Below, one piece after another: positions 6,272 to 12,601 of a stretch of 12,740 nt of DNA. A program made the translations under genes and the position numbers. A model generated the notes under the pieces. That model was not told the origin of the DNA. It saw only the letters and a list, made by a program, of their open reading frames with translations, and did not search any database. Source of the DNA: Nanobdellota archaeon (GTDB lineage Archaea; Nanobdellota; Nanobdellia; Pacearchaeales; GW2011-AR1); contig JAUYDD010000165.1 of NCBI GenBank assembly GCA_030704765.1, positions 1 to 12,740 on the forward strand. The letters run 5' to 3'. Numbering within the stretch: position 1 is the first letter of the stretch; every line of letters starts with the position of its first letter.

Positions 6272-7540
6272 TTATCTAATCCTTGCTTTTTTATCAGGAA
6301 TAGCTGGCTTAATAGATCTTTGAGTAAAAAATATCAAGATTGATGAAACTAATATACTAATCAATATAACTGCAAAGATTATATCCACTAGCTCTTTACT
6401 TTGAGAAATGCCTTTTTGCAAAGCTAGCTGAGCTAGTACTGCTGCTGCTAATCCTCTTGGCAATAAGAACCTTAATGCATTTTTTGTATTATTGTCTATA
6501 CTCTCTCCTAAAAAAGATAACTTGACTGCAAGAAGCCTTATAATAAATATTCCTAGAACTATCAATCCTCCAAATAAAAAGGGTTTATACCTAGAGAAAT
6601 CTATCAAAGTACCTAGATACACAAAGAAAAATACTTTAACAAAAAAGGATATTTCTTGATAAAAGCTCTTTGATCTTTCAGACAAGACACTATTTGTTAA
6701 AAAAGAATCTGTATCTTTTTCATCATCTTCTTTTGAAGCCCATTTAAAAAAATTGATTATTGGTGTTGAATTTCCAAGCATAAGACCAAAAGTCAATACT
6801 GCTATTGCACCACTTGCTCCTACATAAGAACTTTCAACAATTGAATATAAACTTATGACCACTGCTATATTAACCATATGAGCTTCCATAAGGATAGCAG
6901 ACTTTGATAATAAAAATATCCAAGCCATTGATATAATTATTCCAATTGCTATAGCTAATAAAAATGATACAAGAACAGATTTTATAACAGCTGCCGTTGT
7001 AATATTAGATTCCATTATTATTAAAATTATTGTTATTGTTCCGATTATTGACAATACATCTGTTATTGCTGATTCTAAAGTCAGTACAGAAGAGTATTTC
7101 TTGTTTATAGGAAGAATATCTGCAAAAACTATAATTACTTCAGACGCTGTTCCACCTAAAATTATACTTAATAATAAAGAATGCATATAAGAATAACCTA
7201 TTATAAATTTGGATATAAGCAAAATAATAAGCGTAGTTAATATAAAACATATAAATGTGAGTTTAGCAGTGCCTTTTAAAGATTTAAACAAAGTTTTGAA
7301 ATCAATATTTATTGAGCCTTGAAAAAGAATAAACATCAATGTAAAGACTACGAATAATTGAGAACCAAATCCGAAAGTATTATTATCCACCCAATGCAAT
7401 CCAGAACTTAGTATTATTCCAATAATTATCAGGATTATGACATCTGGAATCTTGGTTTTTTTAAATATCGATTCTCCTATAAAACCAATAAATATTATTC
7501 CTGCAATAACTCCAAAAACACTCAACACCTCTGTAACCAT
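6272..7540 (-). CDS. Cation:proton antiporter (CPA/NhaP-KefB type membrane domain)
   Basis: 422 residues and about a dozen hydrophobic segments, matching the Na+/H+ exchanger family (PF00999) without a C-terminal regulatory domain. Visible landmarks are GGTASEV (129-135) in the TM4 region and LESAITD (155-161), where D161 corresponds to the ion-binding Asp of TM5. R336 (IIRLL) and the PRGLAAAVLA motif at 361-370 are typical of late helices. The residue before the key Asp is Thr (T160), where CPA1 members often have Asn and electrogenic members Asp, so ion choice and stoichiometry cannot be read directly. A charged loop at 269-290 (KEDDEKDTDSF) separates the two halves. The likely role is pH/Na+ or K+ homeostasis. 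Start: ATG at 7540 with TATA 25 bp upstream, divergent from the protease gene. Confidence 0.92.
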   Translation of the reverse strand: MVTEVLSVFGVIAGIIFIGFIGESIFKKTKIPDVIILIIIGIILSSGLHWVDNNTFGFGSQLFVVFTLMFILFQGSINIDFKTLFKSLKGTAKLTFICFILTTLIILLISKFIIGYSYMHSLLLSIILGGTASEVIIVFADILPINKKYSSVLTLESAITDVLSIIGTITIILIIMESNITTAAVIKSVLVSFLLAIAIGIIISMAWIFLLSKSAILMEAHMVNIAVVISLYSIVESSYVGASGAIAVLTFGLMLGNSTPIINFFKWASKEDDEKDTDSFLTNSVLSERSKSFYQEISFFVKVFFFVYLGTLIDFSRYKPFLFGGLIVLGIFIIRLLAVKLSFLGESIDNNTKNALRFLLPRGLAAAVLAQLALQKGISQSKELVDIIFAVILISILVSSILIFFTQRSIKPAIPDKKARIR

Positions 7541-7561
7541 TTTAAAAATAAGAATTTAAGG

Positions 7562-7569
7562 TTTATAAG
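7562..7569 (-). promoter_or_regulatory. TATA box of the antiporter gene
   Basis: CTTATAAA on the minus strand is centred about 25-26 bp upstream of the ATG at 7540, consistent with a leaderless transcript. It is one of the clearest TATA boxes in the window. Confidence 0.6.
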
Positions 7570-7600
7570 TCTTAATGCAATTATAAAATAATATGTAATC

Positions 7601-7626
7601 ACTATAAAACAGTTATGTTTAAAAAT
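7601..7626 (+). promoter_or_regulatory. TATA-like boxes of the protease gene
   Basis: TTTAAAAAT (7618-7626) is centred 25 bp upstream of the ATG at 7647. A better TATA match, ACTATAAAAC (7601-7610), would instead start transcription near 7631 with a short leader. Confidence 0.4.
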
Positions 7627-7646
7627 AATGATTTTCTTAAAATATA

Positions 7647-8693
7647 ATGGAAACAATATCTAGAAGAGAAATGTTAAAATTAATGGCTTTTGGAGCTATA
7701 GCTCTGAATGTAGATTCAGATATCTTTGCTGAAGAAAGGTGGACTCGATTTAAAATTCCAGAAGATTATTCTTTAAGAAGTGGTTTTAATCCTCTTTTAA
7801 ATTCACCTGAAAAAGAAAGAGAAAGTCTTGAAAAATTATTATCTTCAACTAGTGCTAGTGAAACAAGTACAGGGCTGTGTCATATTTATACACTCAAAGC
7901 TTTATTAAAAGTTAATGATAGAGCATCATTGAATATTAATCCTATTGCACTAGGATCAGCTCATATATTGAACCAGGATGGATATTTTTTAACAAATAAT
8001 CATGTGTTTGACTTGTTTTTTAAAGGGAAAAATGAACACTTATTATTACTTTACGACCCAAGAACTGGACTTACCGCTCCTGTTTATATTCTTGCTAGAG
8101 ACAGTGAAAGAGACATTGCATTAGGAAAAGTAGATATAAATCCAAGTTTAAAAGAAATGTATAATAGTGTTAATATATTGACGTCTGAACCTGAAGTAGA
8201 TGCAGAAGTATATTCAGAAGTATTAAAAAATCCAGAATACATAATGGATAAAGGCTTTGATAATCTTTTAGATTCTATAAGCATTGGCATGTCAAGAACA
8301 GGAAAAGTCATGTTTAGACAAAAATCTAGTGTAAAAGAAGATCCTGATATCCAATATCTAGAAATAAAAGGAGTTGTTATGGATGACCAAGAATATAAAG
8401 AGGTTATACAAAAAAAGAAAATTAATGTAAGGTTAGCAATAGGAAACCATGTGTTTGCTGAAATAACTAACCTTGATTCTCAAAAATTAATTGCTAATGT
8501 TATAAAGAGCAATTCTGGAAGTCCTGTCTATATAGGTCAAGGATTATGCGGCATAATAAGAGCAGTGCATATGACAAAATTAGAACTTGAGCTAGCAGAT
8601 GGAAAAAAAGCATATGCAATCCCCTATGAATTCATTGGTCCAGCCAAGATAAGACAGTTCTTGAAGGATTATCTTGAAGTGTGCAGAAGATAA
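7647..8693 (+). CDS. Trypsin-like serine protease with Tat-type leader
   Basis: 348 residues. A chymotrypsin/HtrA-like catalytic triad is visible: His in GYFLTNNHVFD (H119), Asp in ERDIALGKV (D156), and Ser in SNSGSPV (S290, with Gly193 of the usual GxSGxP replaced by Ser288). The N terminus, SRREMLKLMAFGAIAL (5-20), matches a twin-arginine (Tat) leader with a short hydrophobic core, so the enzyme is probably exported folded. No PDZ domain is present. The segment between Asp and Ser is long (about 134 residues) and includes a charged stretch (DDQEYKEVIQKKK). Cysteines C78, C301 and C347 are possible disulfide or anchoring sites. Its stop codon abuts the stop of the convergent gene. The peptidase fold is well supported; the substrate is unknown. 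Confidence 0.8.
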   Translation: METISRREMLKLMAFGAIALNVDSDIFAEERWTRFKIPEDYSLRSGFNPLLNSPEKERESLEKLLSSTSASETSTGLCHIYTLKALLKVNDRASLNINPIALGSAHILNQDGYFLTNNHVFDLFFKGKNEHLLLLYDPRTGLTAPVYILARDSERDIALGKVDINPSLKEMYNSVNILTSEPEVDAEVYSEVLKNPEYIMDKGFDNLLDSISIGMSRTGKVMFRQKSSVKEDPDIQYLEIKGVVMDDQEYKEVIQKKKINVRLAIGNHVFAEITNLDSQKLIANVIKSNSGSPVYIGQGLCGIIRAVHMTKLELELADGKKAYAIPYEFIGPAKIRQFLKDYLEVCRR

Positions 8694-9344
8694 TTATTTC
8701 AATTCTATATTTTGAAGTACCTTATATAAAAAACCATTTGGAGATATATTGAAATACCCAATACCAATGCGCACTGGTCTGCTTTCTCCAAGCAGAGGAG
8801 CTTCAGACATTAATTTAAAAAAATCTCCTAATTCATCAGGATTTCTTGGTTCTTTAAATCTTGATGCAGTAATATGGGCTCCCCATGGTAATTTAAGTTC
8901 TAGTCCATGAACCTCTGCTGAACTTTTTATTTTAATAGCAATATCTAAAAATCTCTTATCTGGAATACCTTCAACAATCACACACTCCCTATTATACAAC
9001 CATTGCCTATAATCTATTTTTGGAACTTGTCTTGATATTCCTTTGACTGCTTTGTTAAGATTATCTAAAACATCAGCATCTGGATTAAAATCTTCCTTAA
9101 GCCCATATACAAAAATTGATGTATGGACATTGCTTTTATCATACACTATAGCAGGAAGAGCATCAGCTATTCTATTTGAGAATCGCGCAACTCTTTCAGT
9201 AATCTCTTCAGGATGTCTAAAAGCAATTAAATAAGCTCCTTGATTTTTAGGAATTTTTGGTTCAATTCCACTAGTTCTAACAATAGATTCAATAAAAGAA
9301 CTATAGATATTAGATTGTTTTTCTAAAAATTCCTGAAAATCCAT
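8694..9344 (-). CDS. Probable 2H phosphoesterase-like protein
   Basis: 216 residues. Two HxT/S-type motifs, HTSI at 74-77 and HITA at 157-160, are 83 residues apart. Each follows a predicted beta strand, the hallmark of the 2H phosphoesterase superfamily (LigT/ThpR, CPDase, AKAP7-like). These enzymes act on 2',3'-cyclic or 2'-5' phosphodiester ends of RNA or small nucleotides. The rest of the sequence does not match classic LigT well, and the N-terminal 70 residues look like an added helical domain, so the substrate is open. It lies upstream-facing from RNase HII on the same strand, but has its own TATA-like box and a T-run in between, so co-transcription is doubtful. ATG at 9344 is chosen because of that TATA box 25 bp away. 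Confidence 0.65.
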   Translation of the reverse strand: MDFQEFLEKQSNIYSSFIESIVRTSGIEPKIPKNQGAYLIAFRHPEEITERVARFSNRIADALPAIVYDKSNVHTSIFVYGLKEDFNPDADVLDNLNKAVKGISRQVPKIDYRQWLYNRECVIVEGIPDKRFLDIAIKIKSSAEVHGLELKLPWGAHITASRFKEPRNPDELGDFFKLMSEAPLLGESRPVRIGIGYFNISPNGFLYKVLQNIELK

Positions 9345-9364
9345 ATTCAGGAATTAAAATCATT

Positions 9365-9373
9365 GTTTAAAAA
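9365..9373 (-). promoter_or_regulatory. TATA-like box / T-run between RNase HII and the 2H gene
   Basis: Minus-strand TTTTTTTAAAC spans this region. TTTAAAC is centred 25 bp upstream of the ATG at 9344, and the T-run just before it may terminate the RNase HII transcript. The remaining 9345-9402 gap is plain AT-rich sequence. Confidence 0.4.
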
Positions 9374-9402
9374 AATTATTATAATATAATATAACATACA
9401 CT

Positions 9403-10047
9403 CTAAAACAAAGTCTTCTGGTCTTTGGCTTTTTTAACATTCTTGAATGTTGACCAAGAATGCCTGAAGATTTCAGGATACTTGTCCCAGCATTCTTTAA
9501 TGAATTTTTGAGTAATTTCATTAGCTGGATAACCTGGGCCAGTCTCGCCATATTTAGCTTTGATCTTATCCATCTCTTCCTCTCTTTTGACTTTTGCTAT
9601 TATTGATGCAGCACTGCAAACTGGATAATTCACATCTGCTTTATGCTCAATAATTAATTTTATATCTTTTTTGTTTAGCAGATTCCTTAGATATTCTGTG
9701 TATTTTTTGCAATTTGGGCTTGGACAATCAATAATTGCAACATCTGGCTTTAATTCATTTATTATTTCTGCTTGTTTATGCGCTTCTAACCAATTAAGGT
9801 TCATGGATTTATTTTCAGGATCAACAGCTTCATCAATTTCTTGAGGAGAAACTTCAATTATTTTAAATTCAGAATGAGCTTGTATCAGATGATTTAATTC
9901 TATTCTTTTTTTATGAGTTAATAATTTAGAATCTTTTACAGCTCCTAGTTCAGCTTCTTTTCCATCATGAATCATTACTCCGGCTATAATTAGTGGCCCA
10001 ATAACTGGACCTCTTCCTGCTTCATCAATACCCAGGACTTTTACCAT
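9403..10047 (-). CDS. rnhB: Ribonuclease HII
   Basis: 214 residues, typical archaeal length. It cleaves the RNA strand of RNA/DNA hybrids and single ribonucleotides embedded in DNA, in replication and repair. Catalytic residues are visible: D8 and E9 in GIDEAGRGPVIGP, D107 in AIIDCPSPN, and D138 in EHKADVNYPVCSAASIIAK. The GRG motif (11-13) and the conserved tyrosine (Y173 in GPGYPAN) complete the RNA-DNA junction-sensing site. The C terminus, QKTLF (210-214), is a shortened PCNA-interacting motif, as expected where RNase HII docks on the archaeal sliding clamp. ATG at 10047 is 25 bp from a good TATA box and starts exactly at the family's N terminus. Confidence 0.97.
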   Translation of the reverse strand: MVKVLGIDEAGRGPVIGPLIIAGVMIHDGKEAELGAVKDSKLLTHKKRIELNHLIQAHSEFKIIEVSPQEIDEAVDPENKSMNLNWLEAHKQAEIINELKPDVAIIDCPSPNCKKYTEYLRNLLNKKDIKLIIEHKADVNYPVCSAASIIAKVKREEEMDKIKAKYGETGPGYPANEITQKFIKECWDKYPEIFRHSWSTFKNVKKAKDQKTLF

Positions 10048-10067
10048 TTCTCATTAAATATAGTTAA

Positions 10068-10076
10068 GTTTATAAG
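10068..10076 (-). promoter_or_regulatory. TATA box of rnhB
   Basis: CTTATAAAC on the minus strand is centred 25 bp upstream of the rnhB ATG. It is nearly identical to the antiporter box and likewise implies a leaderless mRNA. Confidence 0.6.
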
Positions 10077-10110
10077 GGTTTTTAGTTTGAATTTTTTATA
10101 GATAAAGATA

Positions 10111-10183
10111 TTTATAATATCCACTTATGTTAAAATTCCTATGAGGGATTTAAACAAATTGAAAAATATAAAATATTTTTCAA
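10111..10183 (+). promoter_or_regulatory. Probable promoter region of the initiator tRNA gene
   Basis: Two TATA candidates are present: TTTATAAT at 10111-10118 and AATATAAAAT at 10165-10174. The second would start transcription near 10195, giving a pre-tRNA leader of about 20 bases. It lies inside a perfect inverted repeat, TTGAAAAATAT-AAA-ATATTTTTCAA (10159-10183). The choice between the two cannot be made from sequence. Confidence 0.4.
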
Positions 10184-10190
10184 AAGTTCG

Positions 10191-10208
10191 ATTGCTTCTG
10201 AAAGCAAT
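10191..10208 (+). other. Hairpin in the tRNA 5' leader
   Basis: ATTGCTT-CTGA-AAGCAAT forms a 7-bp stem with a 4-base loop ending eight bases before the tRNA. It may affect RNase P processing of the leader. Confidence 0.4.
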
Positions 10209-10216
10209 TTTCACAT

Positions 10217-10291
10217 AGCGGGGTAGAGAAGCCTGGAGTTCTCGCCGGGCCCATAACCCGGAAGTCGCACGGTTCAAATCCTGCCCCCGCT
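10217..10291 (+). tRNA. Initiator tRNA-Met (CAU)
   Basis: A 75-base cloverleaf. The acceptor stem AGCGGGG/CCCCGCT has the A1-U72 pair that marks archaeal and eukaryotic initiators. The D stem is GAGA/TCTC; the anticodon stem CCGGG/CCCGG has the three consecutive G-C pairs next to the loop required for initiation; the loop CCCATAA has anticodon CAU at 10252-10254. CCA is not encoded. Two oddities: position 33 is C (10251) rather than the near-universal U, and the T stem reads GCA-C-GG against CCTGC, leaving C10270 bulged. It is followed by a hairpin and two repeat copies. Confidence 0.93.
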
Positions 10292-10297
10292 ATTTTT

Positions 10298-10327
10298 ATT
10301 ATTTTACCTTCGGTAAAATAATCTTTT
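10298..10327 (+). terminator. Hairpin with T-run after the initiator tRNA
   Basis: ATTATTTTACC-TTC-GGTAAAATAAT is an 11-bp perfect stem (10298-10322) followed by CTTTT. T5 at 10293-10297 also lies directly after the tRNA and could suffice for archaeal termination. Confidence 0.5.
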
Positions 10328-10465
10328 ATGTCGAGAATCGAAAACCTCATGATTTATCGTGAGGTCGTAGCAAATGTTACAGTTTTCGATTCTTGAGCAT
10401 CCTAAAAACAAGGGCCTGTGACAAACCCACACCTTTAGGGTGTGGTGGCCCATTGTTTTTTTGAT
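10328..10465 (+). repeat. Hairpin-array repeat, copy 3 (short form)
   Basis: At 138 bp this is the shortest complete copy, from ATGTCGAGAAT to TTTTTTTGAT. It has the long inverted repeat (arms TCGAGAATCGAAAAC and GTTTTCGATTCTTGA, 10331-10396), the joint GCATCCTAAAAACAA, and the simple terminal hairpin CCACACC-TTTA-GGGTGTGG closed by GGGCC/GGCCC. The two middle hairpins are absent. The arm change T to C is matched by A to G on the other arm, so the stem remains paired. Confidence 0.9.
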
Positions 10466-10571
10466 TTTTGGGCAGGATTTTTCAAATACTTCAATTCGAT
10501 TAGAGAGAGAATTGAATGTCGCCAAGAATTGCATAGCAATTGTTGAGCGCCTGCCTCCTGCTATATTTCTT
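10466..10571. repeat. Structured linker between repeat copies 3 and 4
   Basis: This 106 bp segment is unique in the window and can fold as a three-way structure. The outer stem is GGCAGG (10471-10476) with CCTGCC (10550-10555); the inner hairpins are TTCAATTC/GAATTGAA (10490-10516) and AATTGC-ATA-GCAATT (10527-10541). No open reading frame of merit is present. Confidence 0.5.
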
Positions 10572-10803
10572 ATGTCGAGAATTGAAAACCTCATGATTTA
10601 TCATGTGGCCGTAGCAAATGTTACAGTTTTCAATTCTCGAGCACAAGAAAATTCTTTCAGATGAATTTTCTGTGCAGAAAAAACCATAAAAGTTTTTTCT
10701 TGCATCCTAAAAACAAGGGCCAATCAAGCCACACTCGCCAGCAGGCGATTTTTTAGCTGTGGCAAAAAACCTTTAGGGTGTGGTGGCCCATTGTTTTTTT
10801 GAT
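10572..10803 (+). repeat. Hairpin-array repeat, copy 4 (longest form)
   Basis: At 232 bp this copy has every module seen in the family: the long inverted repeat (10575-10640); GCACAAGAAAATTC/GAATTTTCTGTGC; AGAAAAAAC-CATAAAA-GTTTTTTCT; the joint GCATCCTAAAAACAA; and the extended terminal hairpin with TCGCC-AGCA-GGCGA and TTTTTT/AAAAAA inserts inside CCACAC/GTGTGG, closed by GGGCC/GGCCC and ending TTTTTTTGAT. It is in tandem with copy 3, in the same orientation. Confidence 0.92.
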
Positions 10804-10870
10804 GTTATTGAACAGATTTAGGGTACAAAACAATCTTTTCTACCTCATTTTTCTCTATAACCCATTCATA

Positions 10871-11446
10871 TCAATAGTTCTCAGAGAAGACTTCATAATA
10901 GCTTTGAGGATGTTTGCATGCTGGACAGATGTCTGGTGCTTCTTTTCCTATATGGACATATCCACAATTCCTGCAGATCCATTTTACATCCTTATCTTTC
11001 CTGAATACCTTTCTTTTCTCTATATTATCCAGTAGTTTTCTGTATCTTTTTTCATGCTTGTCTTCAACTTCTGCTATTTCCTTGAATACATCAGCTACTT
11101 CATAAAAACCCTCTTTTCTTGCTATTTCTTCAAAATCAGGATATAAGCTTGACCATTCTATTTTTTCACCATCTGCAGCTGCTAGAAGATTTTCTTTTGT
11201 TGAACCTATTTTTCCTGCTGGATAACCTGCAGTAATCTCAATTTCACCGCCTTCTAAAAACTTGAAGAATACCTTAGCATGCTCTTTTTCATTATTTGCT
11301 GTTTCTTCAAAAATAGATGCAATCTGTTCATATCCTTCTTTTTTTGCAACAGAAGCAAAATAAGTATACCTATTCCTTGCTTGAGATTCCCCTGCAAAAG
11401 CTTTCAATAGATTTTTTTCAGTCTTGCTTCCTTTTATTGATTTCAT
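10871..11446 (-). CDS. Rubrerythrin
   Basis: 191 residues, the classic rubrerythrin length. The ferritin-like diiron domain shows E20, E53 with H56 (EKEH), E94 and E97 (GEKIEW), and E128 with H131 (EVEDKH). The C-terminal rubredoxin-type domain has CRNC (158-161) and CPAC (174-177) to hold a single iron. It reduces hydrogen peroxide to water, taking electrons from NAD(P)H via rubredoxin or ferredoxin partners. It acts in the cytosol and is typical of anaerobes facing oxygen. ATG at 11446 has TTTATATA 25 bp upstream, inside the 30-bp gap to the upstream DUF362 gene, so it can be transcribed alone even though both lie on the same strand. Assignment is secure. Confidence 0.96.
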   Translation of the reverse strand: MKSIKGSKTEKNLLKAFAGESQARNRYTYFASVAKKEGYEQIASIFEETANNEKEHAKVFFKFLEGGEIEITAGYPAGKIGSTKENLLAAADGEKIEWSSLYPDFEEIARKEGFYEVADVFKEIAEVEDKHEKRYRKLLDNIEKRKVFRKDKDVKWICRNCGYVHIGKEAPDICPACKHPQSYYEVFSENY

Positions 11447-11467
11447 GATTATCTATGATTTTTATAG

Positions 11468-11475
11468 TATATAAA
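11468..11475 (-). promoter_or_regulatory. TATA box of rubrerythrin
   Basis: TTTATATA on the minus strand is centred 25-26 bp upstream of the rubrerythrin ATG. It starts two bases after the DUF362 stop codon. Confidence 0.6.
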
Positions 11476-11476
11476 T

Positions 11477-12571
11477 TTATTTTCTTCCTAAAGTATTCTT
11501 AAATTTTTTTATTGTCCTGGTTATATAACTTTCTTTCAAGGATATTGCATTATGGGGGCATATCTCTATGCAACATAGACATCTTATGCATTTATTATGA
11601 TTGCATATTGGAAAAGGATCAAGATGTATAGCATTTACTGGACATTTTTTTTCACACCTATAACATTGCCTGCAATTATCATTAAAATTTATTTTAGGTT
11701 TGGGCAAGGATTTTACTAAGGGTTTGATTGATTTTACACTTAAAAAACCTGGTTTTTTAAATTTCATATTTATATCCTTCATATCTCCAATAATTTCTAT
11801 ATCTTCTTTTTTTATTTTAGAATAAATCAAAGTGTAAACTTCTTCCTTTGAAAAACCCATGAATTCTGCTGCAATTAAATCTAATGCTTCTGCATTAGTG
11901 CTAGACATGATTATATTTGACCTAATTGATTTTCCCCCTGTTCCTGGGCCTTTTCCTTCAAGGCCTATAACACCATCAAGGATATTCAAACCAGGCTTAA
12001 TCAAGCTGTATATATCAAATATTAATCTAGAAAAATCATCAGGAGAAGGATAGATCTTATGATATCTTTCTTTTAATTTACCTGGAACACAACCAAAAGT
12101 ATTTTTAACTGCAAGAGAAACTTCAGTCAAAAGGTGGGTCTTTAGCTTAGGTAAATTTATAATAAGGTCCACGTCAAAAATGATTTTTGGCAATGCTATC
12201 TCCTTATTCTCTTTTAATAAAAAAAACTTTTTTTCAGTCTTTTCAAAATCTATTATAGTTGCATATTTTGACAGTCTTAAAATCCCTGAGACTTCAAAAG
12301 CTTCCATAGTATCAAAACCAGAACTATCTCCAATGATTATCTCACAGCCATGAGCTTTCAGTATCTTACAGAGTTCTTCTAATACAACTGGATGTGTAGT
12401 TATTGAATCTTCTGGCCTTGAAGCACAAAGGACATTGGGCTTTAGAAGTATTTTTTTTCCTTTTTTTAAATCAAAACCTATATTTTTAAGACTTTTTACT
12501 AAAGCACCTCTTACTTCTTCATTATCATAAGAACTGCATCTTACTTTGGATACAAGATATTTTTTATCCAT
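11477..12571 (-). CDS. DUF362 protein with C-terminal 2x[4Fe-4S] ferredoxin domain
   Basis: From the ATG at 12571 it encodes 364 residues (MDKKYLVSKVRCSSY...). The DUF362 domain shows KPNVLC (44-49), GDSSGFDT, a LPKLKTH segment, EVSLAVKNTFG and DGVIGLEGKGPGTGG. The C terminus carries two ferredoxin motifs, CxxCxxCxxxCP, at about residues 300-310 and 328-338, enough for two [4Fe-4S] clusters. The domain combination suggests a redox enzyme or electron carrier, but no reaction is established for this family. A longer frame reaches 12622, but its first residues (MRFSILNI) are encoded by repeat copy 5, and a TATA-like box sits 25 bp upstream of 12571, so the shorter start is preferred; 12586 is a second option. 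Rubrerythrin lies 30 bp downstream, so a shared redox role is plausible but inferred. Confidence 0.88.
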   Translation of the reverse strand: MDKKYLVSKVRCSSYDNEEVRGALVKSLKNIGFDLKKGKKILLKPNVLCASRPEDSITTHPVVLEELCKILKAHGCEIIIGDSSGFDTMEAFEVSGILRLSKYATIIDFEKTEKKFFLLKENKEIALPKIIFDVDLIINLPKLKTHLLTEVSLAVKNTFGCVPGKLKERYHKIYPSPDDFSRLIFDIYSLIKPGLNILDGVIGLEGKGPGTGGKSIRSNIIMSSTNAEALDLIAAEFMGFSKEEVYTLIYSKIKKEDIEIIGDMKDINMKFKKPGFLSVKSIKPLVKSLPKPKINFNDNCRQCYRCEKKCPVNAIHLDPFPICNHNKCIRCLCCIEICPHNAISLKESYITRTIKKFKNTLGRK

Positions 12572-12590
12572 CTTATGGGATGACATACCT

Positions 12591-12601
12591 AATTTAATAA
12601 T
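12591..12601 (-). promoter_or_regulatory. TATA-like box of the DUF362 gene
   Basis: ATTATTAAATT on the minus strand is centred 25 bp upstream of the ATG at 12571 and overlaps the last bases of repeat copy 5. The repeat boundary therefore coincides with the promoter. Confidence 0.4.

Noticed and set aside
10217..10291. Elongator Met or Ile2 (lysidine/agmatidine) CAU tRNA
   Set aside because: The A1-U72 pair and the GGG/CCC anticodon-stem pairs are initiator features.
10304..10594. Minus-strand frame of 96 codons across copy 3 and the linker
   Set aside because: Starts in the repeat arm (MRFSIL) and passes through hairpins; compensatory changes in the arms alter codons without regard to protein sequence.
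10440..11035. Plus-strand frames at 10440-10664 and 10778-11035
   Set aside because: The first lies in repeats, and the second overlaps the 3' part of rubrerythrin on the opposite strand; neither shows protein-like composition.
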